From Verrucolacustris sp044348085 (GTDB lineage Bacteria; Verrucomicrobiota; Verrucomicrobiia; Methylacidiphilales; Verrucolacustridaceae), in contig JBIKTM010000006.1 of NCBI GenBank assembly GCA_044348085.1, forward strand, positions 21,772 to 85,771: a DNA stretch of 64,000 nucleotides. The letters are read 5' to 3'. Shown in pieces: positions 7,379 to 17,583 of this stretch (position 1 is its first letter; every line of letters begins with the position of its first letter). A program made the position numbers and the translations under genes. Under the pieces are notes generated by a model, which was not told the origin of the DNA, did not search any database, and saw only the letters and a list, made by a program, of their open reading frames with translations.

Positions 7379-8740
7379 ATGTTTGAAAAAATCCTAATCG
7401 CAAATCGCGGCGAAATCGCCCTCCGCGTCATCCGCGCCTGCAAAGACATGGGCATTCGCTCCCTCGCCGTCTACTCCGAGGCAGATCACGACTCCCTCCA
7501 CGTCCAAGCCGCCGATGAAGCGATCTGTATCGGACCCGGCCCCAGCGCTCAAAGTTACTTAAAAATAGACAGGATCATCTCCGCCGCCGAGGTCGGGGAT
7601 GTCGACGCCATCCACCCCGGCTACGGATTCCTATCCGAAAACGCCCACTTCGCCGAGGTCTGCCAATCCTGCAATATCCGTTTCATCGGTCCCTCTCCCG
7701 AATCAATCCGTAGAATGGGAGATAAATCCTTGGCGCGGGAAAATGCCCGCAAAGCCGGAGTCCCCATTCCCCCAGGAAGCGATGGCCCAGTAACCTCCGA
7801 GCAGGAAGCCATCAAAGCCGCTAAAAAGATCGGCTATCCCGTAATGATTAAGGCCGTCGCGGGTGGCGGGGGCAAAGGAATGCGACCCGCCCACAACGAC
7901 GTCAGCCTCGTGAAAGGTTTTCTGGCCGCACGGATGGAAGCGGAAAAAGCCTTCGGAAACCCTGATGTCTATCTCGAAAAATATATCGAAGAACCCCATC
8001 ACATCGAATTCCAGATCCTCGGGGACAAGCGCGGCAAAATTATTCACGTCGGAGAACGCGACTGCTCCATTCAACGCCGGCACCAAAAACTTCTCGAAGA
8101 ATCTCCCTCCCCCCTTCTCGATAACGATCTGCGCAAACGGATGGGGAAAGCCGCCATCAAACTGGCTGAAGCCGTTCAATACGAGAACGCAGGCACGATG
8201 GAGTTCCTCGTGGACAATGCAGGCCACTTCTACTTCCTAGAAATGAACACTCGCATCCAAGTTGAACATCCCGTCACCGAGGAGGTCTACGGAGTCGACC
8301 TCGTAAAAGAGCAAATCAAAATCGCCGCAGGAGAGCGCCTCAGTTCCGACATGGAGAACCTCCGCCCCCTACGCCACGCCATCGAATTCCGAATCAACGC
8401 CGAGGATCCCGCCAACGATTTCCGGCCTTCGCCAGGCACGATCAACCTTTACTACCCCCCGGGCGGCATCGGCATCCGCATGGATTCTCACATCTACGGC
8501 GGCTACTCCATCCCGCCGTTCTACGACTCGATGATCGGAAAACTCATAGCTGTGGGTCCAGACCGTGCCACTGCCGTCGCCCGTATGCAACGCGCCCTCG
8601 ATGAAACAATCATCCGCGGAGTGAAAACAACCATCCCGCTGGGCCAACGCATCGTGCGCGATCAGGATTTCCGCCGCGGAAAATACTCCACCCACTTCTT
8701 GGAACGGTTTTTTGAGCGTAAGGTCGAATCCTCGGCCTAA
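7379..8740 (+). CDS. accC: Acetyl-CoA carboxylase, biotin carboxylase subunit
   Basis: A 453-residue ATP-grasp enzyme that carboxylates the biotin on AccB. The N-terminal FEKILIANRGEIALRVIRAC, the glycine-rich ATP loop AVAGGGGKGM, the RDCSIQRRHQKLLEE block and the EMNTRIQVEHPVTE active-site segment are all intact. Full family length. accB-accC pairing is standard; unusually, thiE follows after only 3 bp, so thiamine synthesis and a PfkB kinase are drawn into the same transcript. Confidence 0.98.
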   Translation: MFEKILIANRGEIALRVIRACKDMGIRSLAVYSEADHDSLHVQAADEAICIGPGPSAQSYLKIDRIISAAEVGDVDAIHPGYGFLSENAHFAEVCQSCNIRFIGPSPESIRRMGDKSLARENARKAGVPIPPGSDGPVTSEQEAIKAAKKIGYPVMIKAVAGGGGKGMRPAHNDVSLVKGFLAARMEAEKAFGNPDVYLEKYIEEPHHIEFQILGDKRGKIIHVGERDCSIQRRHQKLLEESPSPLLDNDLRKRMGKAAIKLAEAVQYENAGTMEFLVDNAGHFYFLEMNTRIQVEHPVTEEVYGVDLVKEQIKIAAGERLSSDMENLRPLRHAIEFRINAEDPANDFRPSPGTINLYYPPGGIGIRMDSHIYGGYSIPPFYDSMIGKLIAVGPDRATAVARMQRALDETIIRGVKTTIPLGQRIVRDQDFRRGKYSTHFLERFFERKVESSA

Positions 8741-8743
8741 CCC

Positions 8744-9430
8744 ATGGCGCCAGCCCTGGATCCCTCCCGCGCACACACTGCTCTCCTTCAAGCTCGCCTT
8801 TACGCAATCCTCGACTCCTCCTACGCACCACCCTCCTCTTGGCCCTCACTCGTCGGCAAACTTGCAGACGGCGGGGCAGGTATTTTTCAACTCCGCGCCA
8901 AGAATCTTCCTAAGGATGAAATTCTCGCCTCGGCAAAAATTCTCGCGCCACTCCTCGCCCAACGAGGCCTTCCCCTCATTCTCAACGATCATCCCGATCT
9001 TGTCGTGCCCTCAGGAGCTGCAGGTTGTCACCTCGGCCAGGATGACTTGGGCATTCCAGAGGCACGAAAACAGCTCGGCTCCTCAACGATTCTCGGACTC
9101 TCGACCCACTCCCCCTGCCAAGCAACCGCCGGTCAGGCGCTCGGCGCCGACTATCTCGGCTTTGGTCCTCTCTACGCCACGGGGACCAAACCCGACTACA
9201 AACCCATCGGTCCCGCCAAAATCCGGGAAATCTGCGGCCAAATCACCGTGCCCTTTTTCTGCATCGGTGGCCTCAATCCCGATCGAGTCACCGAAGCTGC
9301 CTCGTTTGGGGCGACCCGTGTCTGCGTCGTCAGTCATCTCCTTCTTGCTCCGGACCCGACAAAAGCCGCTCGCGAAATCCTTTCTCGGCTTGGCAGTTCA
9401 TCCCATATGAAGGATGCTATTGAGTCATGA
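8744..9430 (+). CDS. thiE: Thiamine-phosphate synthase
   Basis: A 228-residue TIM-barrel enzyme that joins HMP-PP and HET-P to give thiamine phosphate. Diagnostic pieces are QLRAKN, ILNDHPDLV, the HLGQDD metal/diphosphate block, GLSTHS, the GFGPLYATGTKPD loop and FFCIGGL near the C-terminus. It has an N-terminal extension of about 15 residues before the barrel. No other thi genes and no TPP riboswitch are visible beside it; it starts 3 bp after accC and ends with an ATGA overlap into a sugar-kinase gene. Confidence 0.94.
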   Translation: MAPALDPSRAHTALLQARLYAILDSSYAPPSSWPSLVGKLADGGAGIFQLRAKNLPKDEILASAKILAPLLAQRGLPLILNDHPDLVVPSGAAGCHLGQDDLGIPEARKQLGSSTILGLSTHSPCQATAGQALGADYLGFGPLYATGTKPDYKPIGPAKIREICGQITVPFFCIGGLNPDRVTEAASFGATRVCVVSHLLLAPDPTKAAREILSRLGSSSHMKDAIES

Positions 9431-10332
9431 GCGTTCTTGTCGTCGGCTCGGTCGGCATCGACCGAATTCAAACACCCCAAGAAGATCGTTTGGATCTTCT
9501 GGGTGGATCGGCCTCGTACGCAGGCCTCGCGGCCAGCTTTCACGCCCCCACAAGCCTGATCGGGATTGTCGGTGATGATTTCCCCGCCCACCACAGGGCT
9601 GTCTGGGAAAAACGCAAAATCGATCTTTCGGGCCTTCAGATCGCCAAGGGGAAAACCTTTCGCTGGCACGGTCGCTACGAAGAGAACATGAACAATCGGC
9701 ACACGATCTCGACTGATCTCAACGTCTTTGCCGATTTCAAACCCCAACTCCCCGCCGCACATAAAAACCTGCCCTTCGTTCTTCTGGGGAATATCGCTCC
9801 CGATCTTCAACATCTTGTCCTCGATCAGATGGCAAAGCCGAAATTCACGATCGCGGATACCATGAACCTCTGGATCGATATTGCTCGCCCTCGACTTCTC
9901 GAACTTCTCCCCCGGATCGACATGCTTATTTTAAACGACTCGGAGGCCACCCTTCTCTCAGGCGAATCCAATCTTCTTCGCGCCTCTCGCTGGCTTCGGG
10001 AACGCGGCCCCCGCTACGTCGCCATCAAAAAGGGGGAGCACGGCTGTTTTCTATCCGGAAAAGAGGGAGCCTTTGCCGCCCCAGCCATCCCGCTGGACAA
10101 AGTTCTCGATCCCACGGGCGCTGGAGACACTTTCGCAGGTGGCCTTGCGGGCTACCTCGCCGGCCAGAAAGAGATCACCCTCTCCACCCTGGCGCACGGA
10201 GTGCTCGAGGGCACGATCCTTGCCTCCTTTACTGTCCAAGATTTCAGCTTGAACCGCCTCGCCGCACTCTCCGATCAAGATCTCCAGACGCGCCGAAAAG
10301 AACTTTCTCGCTTGATCAATCCTCACCCCTGA
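9427..10332 (+). CDS. PfkB-family carbohydrate/nucleoside kinase
   Basis: A 301-residue ribokinase-fold kinase. The N-terminal VVGSVGIDRI strand, GGSASYAGLAAS, the IKKGEHGCFL strand and the C-terminal PfkB signature DPTGAGDTFAGGLAGYL with the catalytic Asp are present. Substrate is not decided by sequence alone; the RYEENMNNRHTISTDLNVF segment suggests an adenosine/ribokinase-like subclass common in bacteria of this type. Its translational coupling to thiE (ATGA) makes a link to thiamine or nucleoside salvage possible but unproven. Confidence 0.88.
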   Translation: MSVLVVGSVGIDRIQTPQEDRLDLLGGSASYAGLAASFHAPTSLIGIVGDDFPAHHRAVWEKRKIDLSGLQIAKGKTFRWHGRYEENMNNRHTISTDLNVFADFKPQLPAAHKNLPFVLLGNIAPDLQHLVLDQMAKPKFTIADTMNLWIDIARPRLLELLPRIDMLILNDSEATLLSGESNLLRASRWLRERGPRYVAIKKGEHGCFLSGKEGAFAAPAIPLDKVLDPTGAGDTFAGGLAGYLAGQKEITLSTLAHGVLEGTILASFTVQDFSLNRLAALSDQDLQTRRKELSRLINPHP

Positions 10333-10353
10333 TTTCGTGCTACCCTGTGAGGT

Positions 10354-10656
10354 ATGGATTCGAATGAGGAAATCGCCCTAGTTCTCCTGCTCCTTGTCTC
10401 GATCGGCTCTGTTGCCATCACCCTCGCTCTTTCCGTTCTGCATCCTCGCTATCGACTCCTAGGTCCTCGCCTGGCCCTATCGGGAAAAATGCTGTGCATC
10501 CCGCTTACGACCTACGGACTCCTTCGGTGGTTGACCTCCCTGCCGATGGCCCGGTTTGAGGTTTTTCTCCTCATCCTCCTTTTAGTCTACGCCGTTGAGT
10601 TTCTCTTCTTCTTCCTTGTGATGCGTCACCCTCCTCGTCGGCCGACCTCTGGTTAG
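10354..10656 (+). CDS. Small three-helix membrane protein of unknown function
   Basis: A 100-residue hydrophobic protein starting 21 bp after the PfkB kinase. Three likely membrane helices are seen: about residues 8-28, 43-63 and 69-90, with a short basic C-terminal tail (RHPPRRPTSG). GAGG-like purines precede the ATG. I do not recognise a family. The tight spacing suggests it is the last gene of the accBC-thiE-pfkB transcript. Confidence 0.6.
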   Translation: MDSNEEIALVLLLLVSIGSVAITLALSVLHPRYRLLGPRLALSGKMLCIPLTTYGLLRWLTSLPMARFEVFLLILLLVYAVEFLFFFLVMRHPPRRPTSG

Positions 10657-10777
10657 CCACAGAGGATCGATCTTTAAACCCTTGTTGGTCAGAATTTTGA
10701 AGAAACTCAATTATCACGCATTGAAGCAACTCTTTTGTTGAACTTGCCCTAGGCCAAATATCGAGCAGTCTCTACGG

Positions 10778-11728
10778 ATGTCTTCATCTATATCACACGC
10801 TCACGCAACGACACCCCTGACGAAAGTCATCCTTCTGGCCCTAGTCTGGCTTCCTATTTTTGGGTTAATTTCCGCAATCGTCCTACTCTGGAACCACTAC
10901 GTCACTTGGGTGGATGTTGCCCTGCTTCTGACCTTCTTCACCCTTTGCGGATTCGGCATCACGCTGGGTTACCATCGGATGCTTACTCATAAAAGTTTTC
11001 AAGCCCATCCTTGGCTAAAAACCTTCCTTCTTATCTGTGGTTCAATGGCCATGCAGGGACCTGCACTCCACTGGGCAGCCACTCATATCCAACATCACGC
11101 CAATTCGGACGAAGAGGAAGATCCCCATAGCCCCCTCAAAAGCCTATGGCACGCGCACGCGGGATGGATCCTCGACAATTTCAAGCCCGACATTCAACGC
11201 TACGCTCCCGCCCTTTTGAAAGACCCCATCATTGTTGCCATTAACAACACATGGTGGCTCTGGGTCTTCACAGGTCTTCTCATTCCCACAGCCATCGGTG
11301 CCATCGCCGCGGTATTTTTCGGCAAATCAATTCTTCTGGGTGCCTTCGGGGGCCTCGTCTGGGGTGGTTTCGTCCGCCTTTTCGTGAACCAGCACATCAC
11401 CTGGTCGGTTAATTCGATCTGCCACACCTTTGGAAAGCGTTCCTTTGAAACCACCGATGCCAGCCGAAACAATTGGCTGTTCGGTCTACTTGCCATGGGC
11501 GAGGGCTGGCACAATAACCACCACGCCTTCCCCCGTTCCGCCCGTCACGGTATGCACTGGACGCAGCCGGACTCCTCGGCTTGGTTGATCTGGATTTTTG
11601 AAAAATTGGGCCTCGTGAAGGATGTCGTCCTGATCTCCCCCAATCGGATCCAAGCCCGCATGGCCTCCCAGCCCGATCCCGAGCCTGAGTCGATTATTCT
11701 CCCCGTTCCCGCCGAACAGAGGGATTAG
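10778..11728 (+). CDS. Acyl-CoA / acyl-lipid delta-9 type fatty-acid desaturase
   Basis: A 316-residue integral membrane di-iron desaturase that puts a double bond in saturated acyl chains. All three His boxes are present in order: GYHRMLTHKSF (HX4H), HIQHHANSD (HXXHH) and EGWHNNHHAFP (HXXHH), with NQHITWSVNS as the extra His site. Two paired hydrophobic segments flank the boxes. Standing alone after a 120-bp spacer, it probably has its own promoter. Oxygen-dependent like the squalene monooxygenase and nitric oxide synthase elsewhere in the window, it points to an aerobic host. Confidence 0.93.
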   Translation: MSSSISHAHATTPLTKVILLALVWLPIFGLISAIVLLWNHYVTWVDVALLLTFFTLCGFGITLGYHRMLTHKSFQAHPWLKTFLLICGSMAMQGPALHWAATHIQHHANSDEEEDPHSPLKSLWHAHAGWILDNFKPDIQRYAPALLKDPIIVAINNTWWLWVFTGLLIPTAIGAIAAVFFGKSILLGAFGGLVWGGFVRLFVNQHITWSVNSICHTFGKRSFETTDASRNNWLFGLLAMGEGWHNNHHAFPRSARHGMHWTQPDSSAWLIWIFEKLGLVKDVVLISPNRIQARMASQPDPEPESIILPVPAEQRD

Positions 11729-11738
11729 TTCGATTTAC

Positions 11739-11800
11739 ACCCCTCACGAGGGGTAGCCATTCTCTTAAAATATCCCTTCCAAAGGGACGATACTTCGTCC
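11739..11800. terminator. Clustered hairpins between convergent genes (possible bidirectional terminator)
   Basis: Between the desaturase and the oppositely oriented subtilase lie a perfect ACCCCTC/GAGGGGT hairpin (11739-11754), a TCCCTT/AAGGGA hairpin (11773-11787) and an overlapping alternative GGACGA/TCGTCC hairpin (11785-11800). A run of seven T begins about 11824. The T run is about 25 bp from the last stem, so classic intrinsic termination is uncertain. Confidence 0.4.
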
Positions 11801-11831
11801 GACCTGGCGATATAATATAGAGGTTTTTTTC

Positions 11832-14800
11832 CTACTGCTTCTGGACGCAGATTCGGAGGAAAGACCGGTTCCCTGCCAACGTGGACTTGAAAATCCTTCT
11901 TTCACAATCGATTGGCACGCCGATTTGACTTACTCCTTCTGACGTTCCCGTAAGCGATGTAACGGACGCAGGCGTACCGTAATCTACTAAGTTCGCGACT
12001 CCCTGAGCCACAATCGTCAACGTGGAATCCTTACGGACAATTGCCGTTAAGGTAAGATTGCTTCCATCCATACCGACCACAGGAATCTCTCCCGTAGCCG
12101 AAGGGCTCGAAGCTCCGCCAATCGCGTACTTCATCAAAAGCTCAGGCGTCATTGATACTCCCTCTCCAGCCCAATTCGAAAATGTAGATTCCCCTGCTCT
12201 CACAGTTAGGGTTCCATTCGTAAAAGTGAACGCATAATTCTCAGGACGGAACCGGTTTAATGCCCCACCCATAGGATCGGATGGAGTGATACTGTAAGAT
12301 CCGACAGGGTCTTGCGCATTAACTCCACCTGATGCAACTAAGGTCACTGTACTGATCTCTTCACCTGCCACCAACCCATTGGCTGTAAATCCTCTTTGCC
12401 CTGCTCCGAAGGTTAAAATATTACCGATGGTTTTAAATTGATCATTCGCTCGGATGGTTGCTGGTCTAGGAGTGATATCTGCAGACAAACCAGCAGGTTG
12501 AACGACCTGATAATTGAGTGCCTCCGCTCCACTTAAGGAATATCCAGATACGACAAGCCCAATACCTGTCCCTGCGTTCTCACTGACAAAGGAAACTAAG
12601 GGAGTTCCACCCAAAACCAAACTTGCCTGATCGGCTAACTCAACCCCAAGTAAATTAGCCGTTCCAGTTAATGTGGCTGACAAGGTTCCATCGTAAAGTT
12701 TATTGGCCCCGCTCAGATCGAGAATCACAACTTCTTTAGGGGCAATGCTTGCCGTTACGGTTGGAAGAGTAACGGCGTAATTTCCATTTGGATCCGTGAA
12801 GCCCGAAATCGTCACGGTCTTACCTGCGCCGACATTTTTATTAGCGAAAGCCGCATTGGCCACACCTGTCACACCCAAACTCTCACCATTCACCAATCCA
12901 ACATAACTTGGCGTTCCCGAGAGCTCAGCCGAAGTTGTCCCATTATAAACTTTGTCCACTCCGACCAGGCCAGTGATTGTGAGCTGCTTCTTCGCGACAG
13001 AACTTGGCGCCGTGACCACTGTGGCTCCAGCCGATCCCGCACTATTGCAAGTGACGTTTCCGGTATAAGTCCCGACAGGGGTTGTGGCCATCAACCTCAA
13101 ATAAATCGTCTTCGCAGCCACCGTCCCGGCCGCACCCACGGTTTGCGTTGCCGCATAACCAGAGGCACCTCCCTCCGTCTGGGAGATTTCATAACCTGAT
13201 GGCGCATTAATCGAGATCGCTTCGGTCAAATTCGATCCGGAAACCGCGAAACTAGTCGGCGCAGATGACGCGGTTCCATAAGTCGTGTTCACCGCCGCAA
13301 GCGTTCCGCTTATACTGACTGTGGGCGTTGCCACACCCACAGGATCAACGGATCCTGCAATTTCAAAATCATTCCCAGCCGTGTTAGCCTTATCATAAAT
13401 ATACCAAGTTCCTCCGTTAACCCCGTTCGTATTCACGATTTGAAAAGTTACGGTGGTTCCCGATGGAATGTTCTGCAGGTTAGAAATATTAGATAAAGAA
13501 ATTGGGCCGAGAGATCCGCCACTGCTGCTAGAGTTTGTATAGGTCAGGTTTGTTATCACGCTAAAGGTCGTCCCGTTGGTGGAATATTGCAAAACTCCGT
13601 TACTCGCACCCGTCCCAGAGCGACGATAATCAAAAGTGGGAATATTACCCAGTGAAAGCTTGTATCCGTTAGCAACAGAAACCGTAAAGGATGCGAAGCA
13701 ATTGGTATTCGTCCAGCTCGAGCCACCCCAAGCTCTAGACGCAGCCGTACCATTGGTCGCAACGCCTGCTGATCGAGTTAAGCCACCAACCGTAATCAGA
13801 TTCGTTGCATAAACAGCAGGCGGCAGTGGGCTGGTTCCATAGTTACTTTGTCCGCTCATATTCCAGCCCAACAAAACGCCGTTCGTGCTCGTTCCTCCAC
13901 CACCTCCACCCCCACTCGGACTGATCGTAATCACTAGGGTAGCCGTTCCTGTTCCCGAGCTGTTCGTCGCAGAAATCGACACATTTGAAGTCCCTGCCAC
14001 GGTCGGAGTTCCTGTGATTGCTCCGGTGCTAGTATTAAGGCTCAGCCCTGCTGGTAAGCCCGTTCCACCATAAGATGTTGGAGTTCCGGAAGCTGAAATC
14101 TGGTAACTAAATGCGCTGCCCACTGTCCCTGACTGTGTCAGGGAGCTGCTGATCACAGGCGCAGAGGCCGAAGGATTCAGCGTAATCACCAACGTGGCCG
14201 AGCCTGTCCCCGCGCTATTCGTAGCGGATATGGTCACGTTGGATGTCCCAGCCCCTGTCGGCGTTCCTGTAATTGCCCCAGAGGTCGAGTTGAGGATTAA
14301 CCCTGCAGGCAAAGTTGCTGCCCCGAAGGAGGTCGGACTACCGGAAGCGGTAATCTGGTAGCTGAACGGCGTTCCTACAGTGCCCGTAGCCGTCAATGAA
14401 CTGCTGATCACGGGCGGAGTCACGCTTGAAGAGGCCTTCGTTACAATGATGTTATCTAAAAAGGCCCGCTTGGCAGTCGTCGCAAGAGTGATTGTCGTAG
14501 CCGCCGTACCAGCGGAAAAACGTAGGACCTTGTTTTCAAAACTTCCACTCATCGCACTGGAGTAAGTAACTGTTTGCGCAGTTTGGCCAGTCACCGTTAC
14601 GGTGATGCCTCCTTCAACCGTTGTCCAACCTTTGACATCAAAACTCACATCAAACGCTCCCCCACTCAAATCCAAGGTTTTGCTTGTGATCGACCCAGCC
14701 GCGCCTCCTGAACCTAGCCGAACCGCACCTCCTGCTTGAAAATCGTTCGTTCCCGTTGGGAAGTTGCTATTTCCTGCCCACGCCGTCGCGGAGCCGGATG

Positions 14801-17384
14801 CCGAGGTGCTGTTTCCTGAGGTGATCGAGGCAAAGTCTTCACTAAGCACAATTGGCACAATCACAAAGTCGGTGGAACTTGTTCCCGTTCCAAAGGAGTT
14901 GCTCACCGAAATCTTCCCGCTCGTCGCAGCCCCCGGCACGATGGCGGTAATTTGGGTTACTGAATCCACCGTATACGACGTACTTTGAGATCCATTAAAG
15001 CGGACAGCTGTAACCCCCGAAAAGTTGCTCCCTGTAATCGTGACAGAAGCCCCCACAGCCCCGCTTCCAGGGGAAAATGAACTTATCGATGGGGAACCAT
15101 CCCCGCTTAACACAGAAAACTCGACCTGCGACGATGTAGTCACGGCACCCTCACTGTCCGTCGCACGGGCTGTTAATAGATAGGTTCCCGCAGAGGCAGG
15201 AGTCCAAGTCGCGCTGTATGGACTGGTCGTAACTGTCGAAATGACAGTCGTTCCGTAAAGAAACTCAACTTGACTCACGGATCCAACCTGCCCCCCGGTT
15301 GCCATATCAGCAGCAGTTGCGGTTAGAGCTACGCTCTGCCCCGGCAGAACAGCAGCACCATTCAAAGGTGACGTCAGGCTTACAGTAGGGGGCGGGTTGG
15401 CTTCCGCGCTCGAAGCTCCTGTTACGATTAAAGAAAAGGCTTGGGTACTGGTAGTCAGCGTTCCGTCCAAAGATACCGTGACAATGTAGGTTCCTGTCTG
15501 GGTTGGGGCAGGAAGATCGACTCTCTCTACATTATCGACGTTGTTTTTCCCTTTTGTGGCATTCAGGGTCATTGAGGCCTGAGTCCAGGTCCCGACAAAA
15601 GGCATCGTGTAAGGCTGGTAGATCGTAGTGCCGTCGGGAGCAGTAATCTTCAAATCCAGATTATGCTTTAGGTTAGGGGTACGACTATCCGTTGCTGTCT
15701 GAGCCGCACCCGCAGGATCCGTCCAGCAAAGTGTTGCCTTAAGCGGACTCGTTCCATCCCAGACATAATTGTAGCTCTTTGTCTTTGAGGAATTGCTGAT
15801 TGAGTCGTCCACCATCTTGGGTGCAGCCAAACTAGCTTTGTGGGCAAGGATTACGTCTGCCGCTGCTTTCACATTCAGGTATCCCCAGCCGTACTGATAG
15901 TCAGGACCAGGGCGACCCACATCATCCGCCGTGTGGATCAAAAGTGCCTTCAACATGCTGGAACGCATTCGTTGGCTAGAAAATTCCCTGCTGTACAGTT
16001 GAACCAACAAAGTAGCAGAGCCCGCTGCATTCGGAGTTGCCATACTAGTACCGCTGTAAGTTGCATCATAAGCTGTATCGCTCGTGGAAATGCAGGAGTT
16101 CACATTCACCCCGTTCGCCACCAGGTCTGGTTTGATCCGTCCGTCGTCGCACGGACCCATACTGGAAAAGTAAGCCAAAGTACCTTTGGTGACGTCGCGG
16201 ACGCCCGAAGTGACTGCATCGTCCGCTGCTCCTACAGTCAAAATGTTTTTGGAAAGGCCACTGAAGGTAATCGACTGATATCCTCCCAATGCAGTTAAGG
16301 TATCTTGTTCATTTCCAGCAGCCCAGAATACCAGGTAGTAAGGCAAACTTAGCGCAAGTGCATCGAGCTCGTTACAGTTGGTTTCATATCGCCCCATGTC
16401 TGCGGTCACTGCATCAAATCCATAAGAGTGGTTGGAGAGAGGAATCTTTGTCGCAAAAGAATCATTCGCAGCGGCAGCTCCAGTGGCGCTCATTTCGGCG
16501 GTATCACTATTCCAGTCATAGGAATCAATCGCCACAAGGGGCGCCATTCCCTTGGCACTGGCCTGAAAGCCGGAGGCCCCAATCGTTCCCGCAACGTGAG
16601 TGGCGTGATCATCCACTGCAACCGTTGAGTTCTTCTTCACAACTCGGGTTGTATTAAATTCCTGATGCGTATTACGTACAGATCCACCATCCCAAACCCC
16701 CACCTTGATTCCCGAGCCATCCAGATTGTAAGGTGGCGTTTGACGGATCAGGTTCGCCCCCGTGGAAATGGCCGCGTTGGCGTTAAGAGTTGTTCGATAA
16801 AGAGGTTCCTCCCCTCGAAAATCATAAAGAATACTTACCTTGTGGCCTGGACCATCCAAACGCACGGGGATACCCAGCAACTCCGCCTTAGCTAAAACGG
16901 CTTGGTAGCGAACTTCCTCACGATTCGACATAAAAGCCACAACGGCTGCCCTCGTTTCAGGATCACTCATGTCAGCACTTTCAAGAATTTCCGAAATCGG
17001 TCTACGGGGATCGATTTGTGAAACCATCTTGTAGGTCTGCTTCGGCTCTTTTGTACCTGCGTTGACAGCCCAAGCCCCGGCTCCGCTCGCATAGGGAGCA
17101 ACTTTTCTTGATATTTTAGTTTTCGATTCGGACGAGTTTTCTTTTTCGTCTAAAGATGTTGATCCGCTTTTATTATTTCCAACTTGGCTTGTATTTTCAC
17201 CTTCTTTGGATGCCTCATTTTCCTTTTGGGCAGCGGTATCACCCTCCTCCCCGGCGACTACTTGGGCACTCTGAGATACGCTTTTTTTGTTTTTTTTCTC
17301 GTTCCGATCCGACTCCACCACAAGATTCACTATTCCAAGCACTAAACACACTCCAAATATCGCAACTAATGCTTTGCCTATCAA
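11832..17384 (-). CDS. Secreted multidomain subtilisin-like (S8) protease with Ig, IPT and MBG/YDG modules
   Basis: An 1850-residue exported protein. An N-terminal hydrophobic segment (residues 4-24) is followed by a charged Lys/Glu/Ser-rich region to about 95. The S8 domain spans about 200-515 with the triad D232 (VGVWDGG), H260 (DDHATHVAGT) and S447 (SGTSMATPN), and oxyanion N358 (AAGNEQ). Then follow a convertase-like beta domain, an Ig-like domain near 660-755, an IPT/TIG domain near 760-840, two putative-Ig repeats near 990-1155, a Gly7 linker, a beta-rich module, YDG-like repeats near 1450-1620, an MBG domain near 1620-1710 and a C-terminal module from FSNWAGEG onward. The start is a TTG with no clear ribosome site, chosen because the signal segment begins there. 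Probably a surface or matrix-degrading enzyme. Confidence 0.85.
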   Translation of the reverse strand: MIGKALVAIFGVCLVLGIVNLVVESDRNEKKNKKSVSQSAQVVAGEEGDTAAQKENEASKEGENTSQVGNNKSGSTSLDEKENSSESKTKISRKVAPYASGAGAWAVNAGTKEPKQTYKMVSQIDPRRPISEILESADMSDPETRAAVVAFMSNREEVRYQAVLAKAELLGIPVRLDGPGHKVSILYDFRGEEPLYRTTLNANAAISTGANLIRQTPPYNLDGSGIKVGVWDGGSVRNTHQEFNTTRVVKKNSTVAVDDHATHVAGTIGASGFQASAKGMAPLVAIDSYDWNSDTAEMSATGAAAANDSFATKIPLSNHSYGFDAVTADMGRYETNCNELDALALSLPYYLVFWAAGNEQDTLTALGGYQSITFSGLSKNILTVGAADDAVTSGVRDVTKGTLAYFSSMGPCDDGRIKPDLVANGVNVNSCISTSDTAYDATYSGTSMATPNAAGSATLLVQLYSREFSSQRMRSSMLKALLIHTADDVGRPGPDYQYGWGYLNVKAAADVILAHKASLAAPKMVDDSISNSSKTKSYNYVWDGTSPLKATLCWTDPAGAAQTATDSRTPNLKHNLDLKITAPDGTTIYQPYTMPFVGTWTQASMTLNATKGKNNVDNVERVDLPAPTQTGTYIVTVSLDGTLTTSTQAFSLIVTGASSAEANPPPTVSLTSPLNGAAVLPGQSVALTATAADMATGGQVGSVSQVEFLYGTTVISTVTTSPYSATWTPASAGTYLLTARATDSEGAVTTSSQVEFSVLSGDGSPSISSFSPGSGAVGASVTITGSNFSGVTAVRFNGSQSTSYTVDSVTQITAIVPGAATSGKISVSNSFGTGTSSTDFVIVPIVLSEDFASITSGNSTSASGSATAWAGNSNFPTGTNDFQAGGAVRLGSGGAAGSITSKTLDLSGGAFDVSFDVKGWTTVEGGITVTVTGQTAQTVTYSSAMSGSFENKVLRFSAGTAATTITLATTAKRAFLDNIIVTKASSSVTPPVISSSLTATGTVGTPFSYQITASGSPTSFGAATLPAGLILNSTSGAITGTPTGAGTSNVTISATNSAGTGSATLVITLNPSASAPVISSSLTQSGTVGSAFSYQISASGTPTSYGGTGLPAGLSLNTSTGAITGTPTVAGTSNVSISATNSSGTGTATLVITISPSGGGGGGGTSTNGVLLGWNMSGQSNYGTSPLPPAVYATNLITVGGLTRSAGVATNGTAASRAWGGSSWTNTNCFASFTVSVANGYKLSLGNIPTFDYRRSGTGASNGVLQYSTNGTTFSVITNLTYTNSSSSGGSLGPISLSNISNLQNIPSGTTVTFQIVNTNGVNGGTWYIYDKANTAGNDFEIAGSVDPVGVATPTVSISGTLAAVNTTYGTASSAPTSFAVSGSNLTEAISINAPSGYEISQTEGGASGYAATQTVGAAGTVAAKTIYLRLMATTPVGTYTGNVTCNSAGSAGATVVTAPSSVAKKQLTITGLVGVDKVYNGTTSAELSGTPSYVGLVNGESLGVTGVANAAFANKNVGAGKTVTISGFTDPNGNYAVTLPTVTASIAPKEVVILDLSGANKLYDGTLSATLTGTANLLGVELADQASLVLGGTPLVSFVSENAGTGIGLVVSGYSLSGAEALNYQVVQPAGLSADITPRPATIRANDQFKTIGNILTFGAGQRGFTANGLVAGEEISTVTLVASGGVNAQDPVGSYSITPSDPMGGALNRFRPENYAFTFTNGTLTVRAGESTFSNWAGEGVSMTPELLMKYAIGGASSPSATGEIPVVGMDGSNLTLTAIVRKDSTLTIVAQGVANLVDYGTPASVTSLTGTSEGVSQIGVPIDCERRIFKSTLAGNRSFLRICVQKQ

Positions 17385-17583
17385 TGATTTGCAATTTTTC
17401 GTTTTCGTACTTAAATCCTTATATAAATTTACACTAGAAACCTTTTTTTACTAGTCCCTCCCTCTGTCCCCATCGTGACAATTTGATGGCAATTTTTCAC
17501 CTATTTTAACCACTTTTGAAAGCGTCTTACACTGCCCCCTTACTTCTTTCGCGCCTCTTTATTCCGAGTTAGCCTTTTTCCCT

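Noticed and set aside
8690..8745. TPP riboswitch before thiE
   Set aside because: thiE begins 3 bp after accC; there is no room for a leader and no THI-box sequence.
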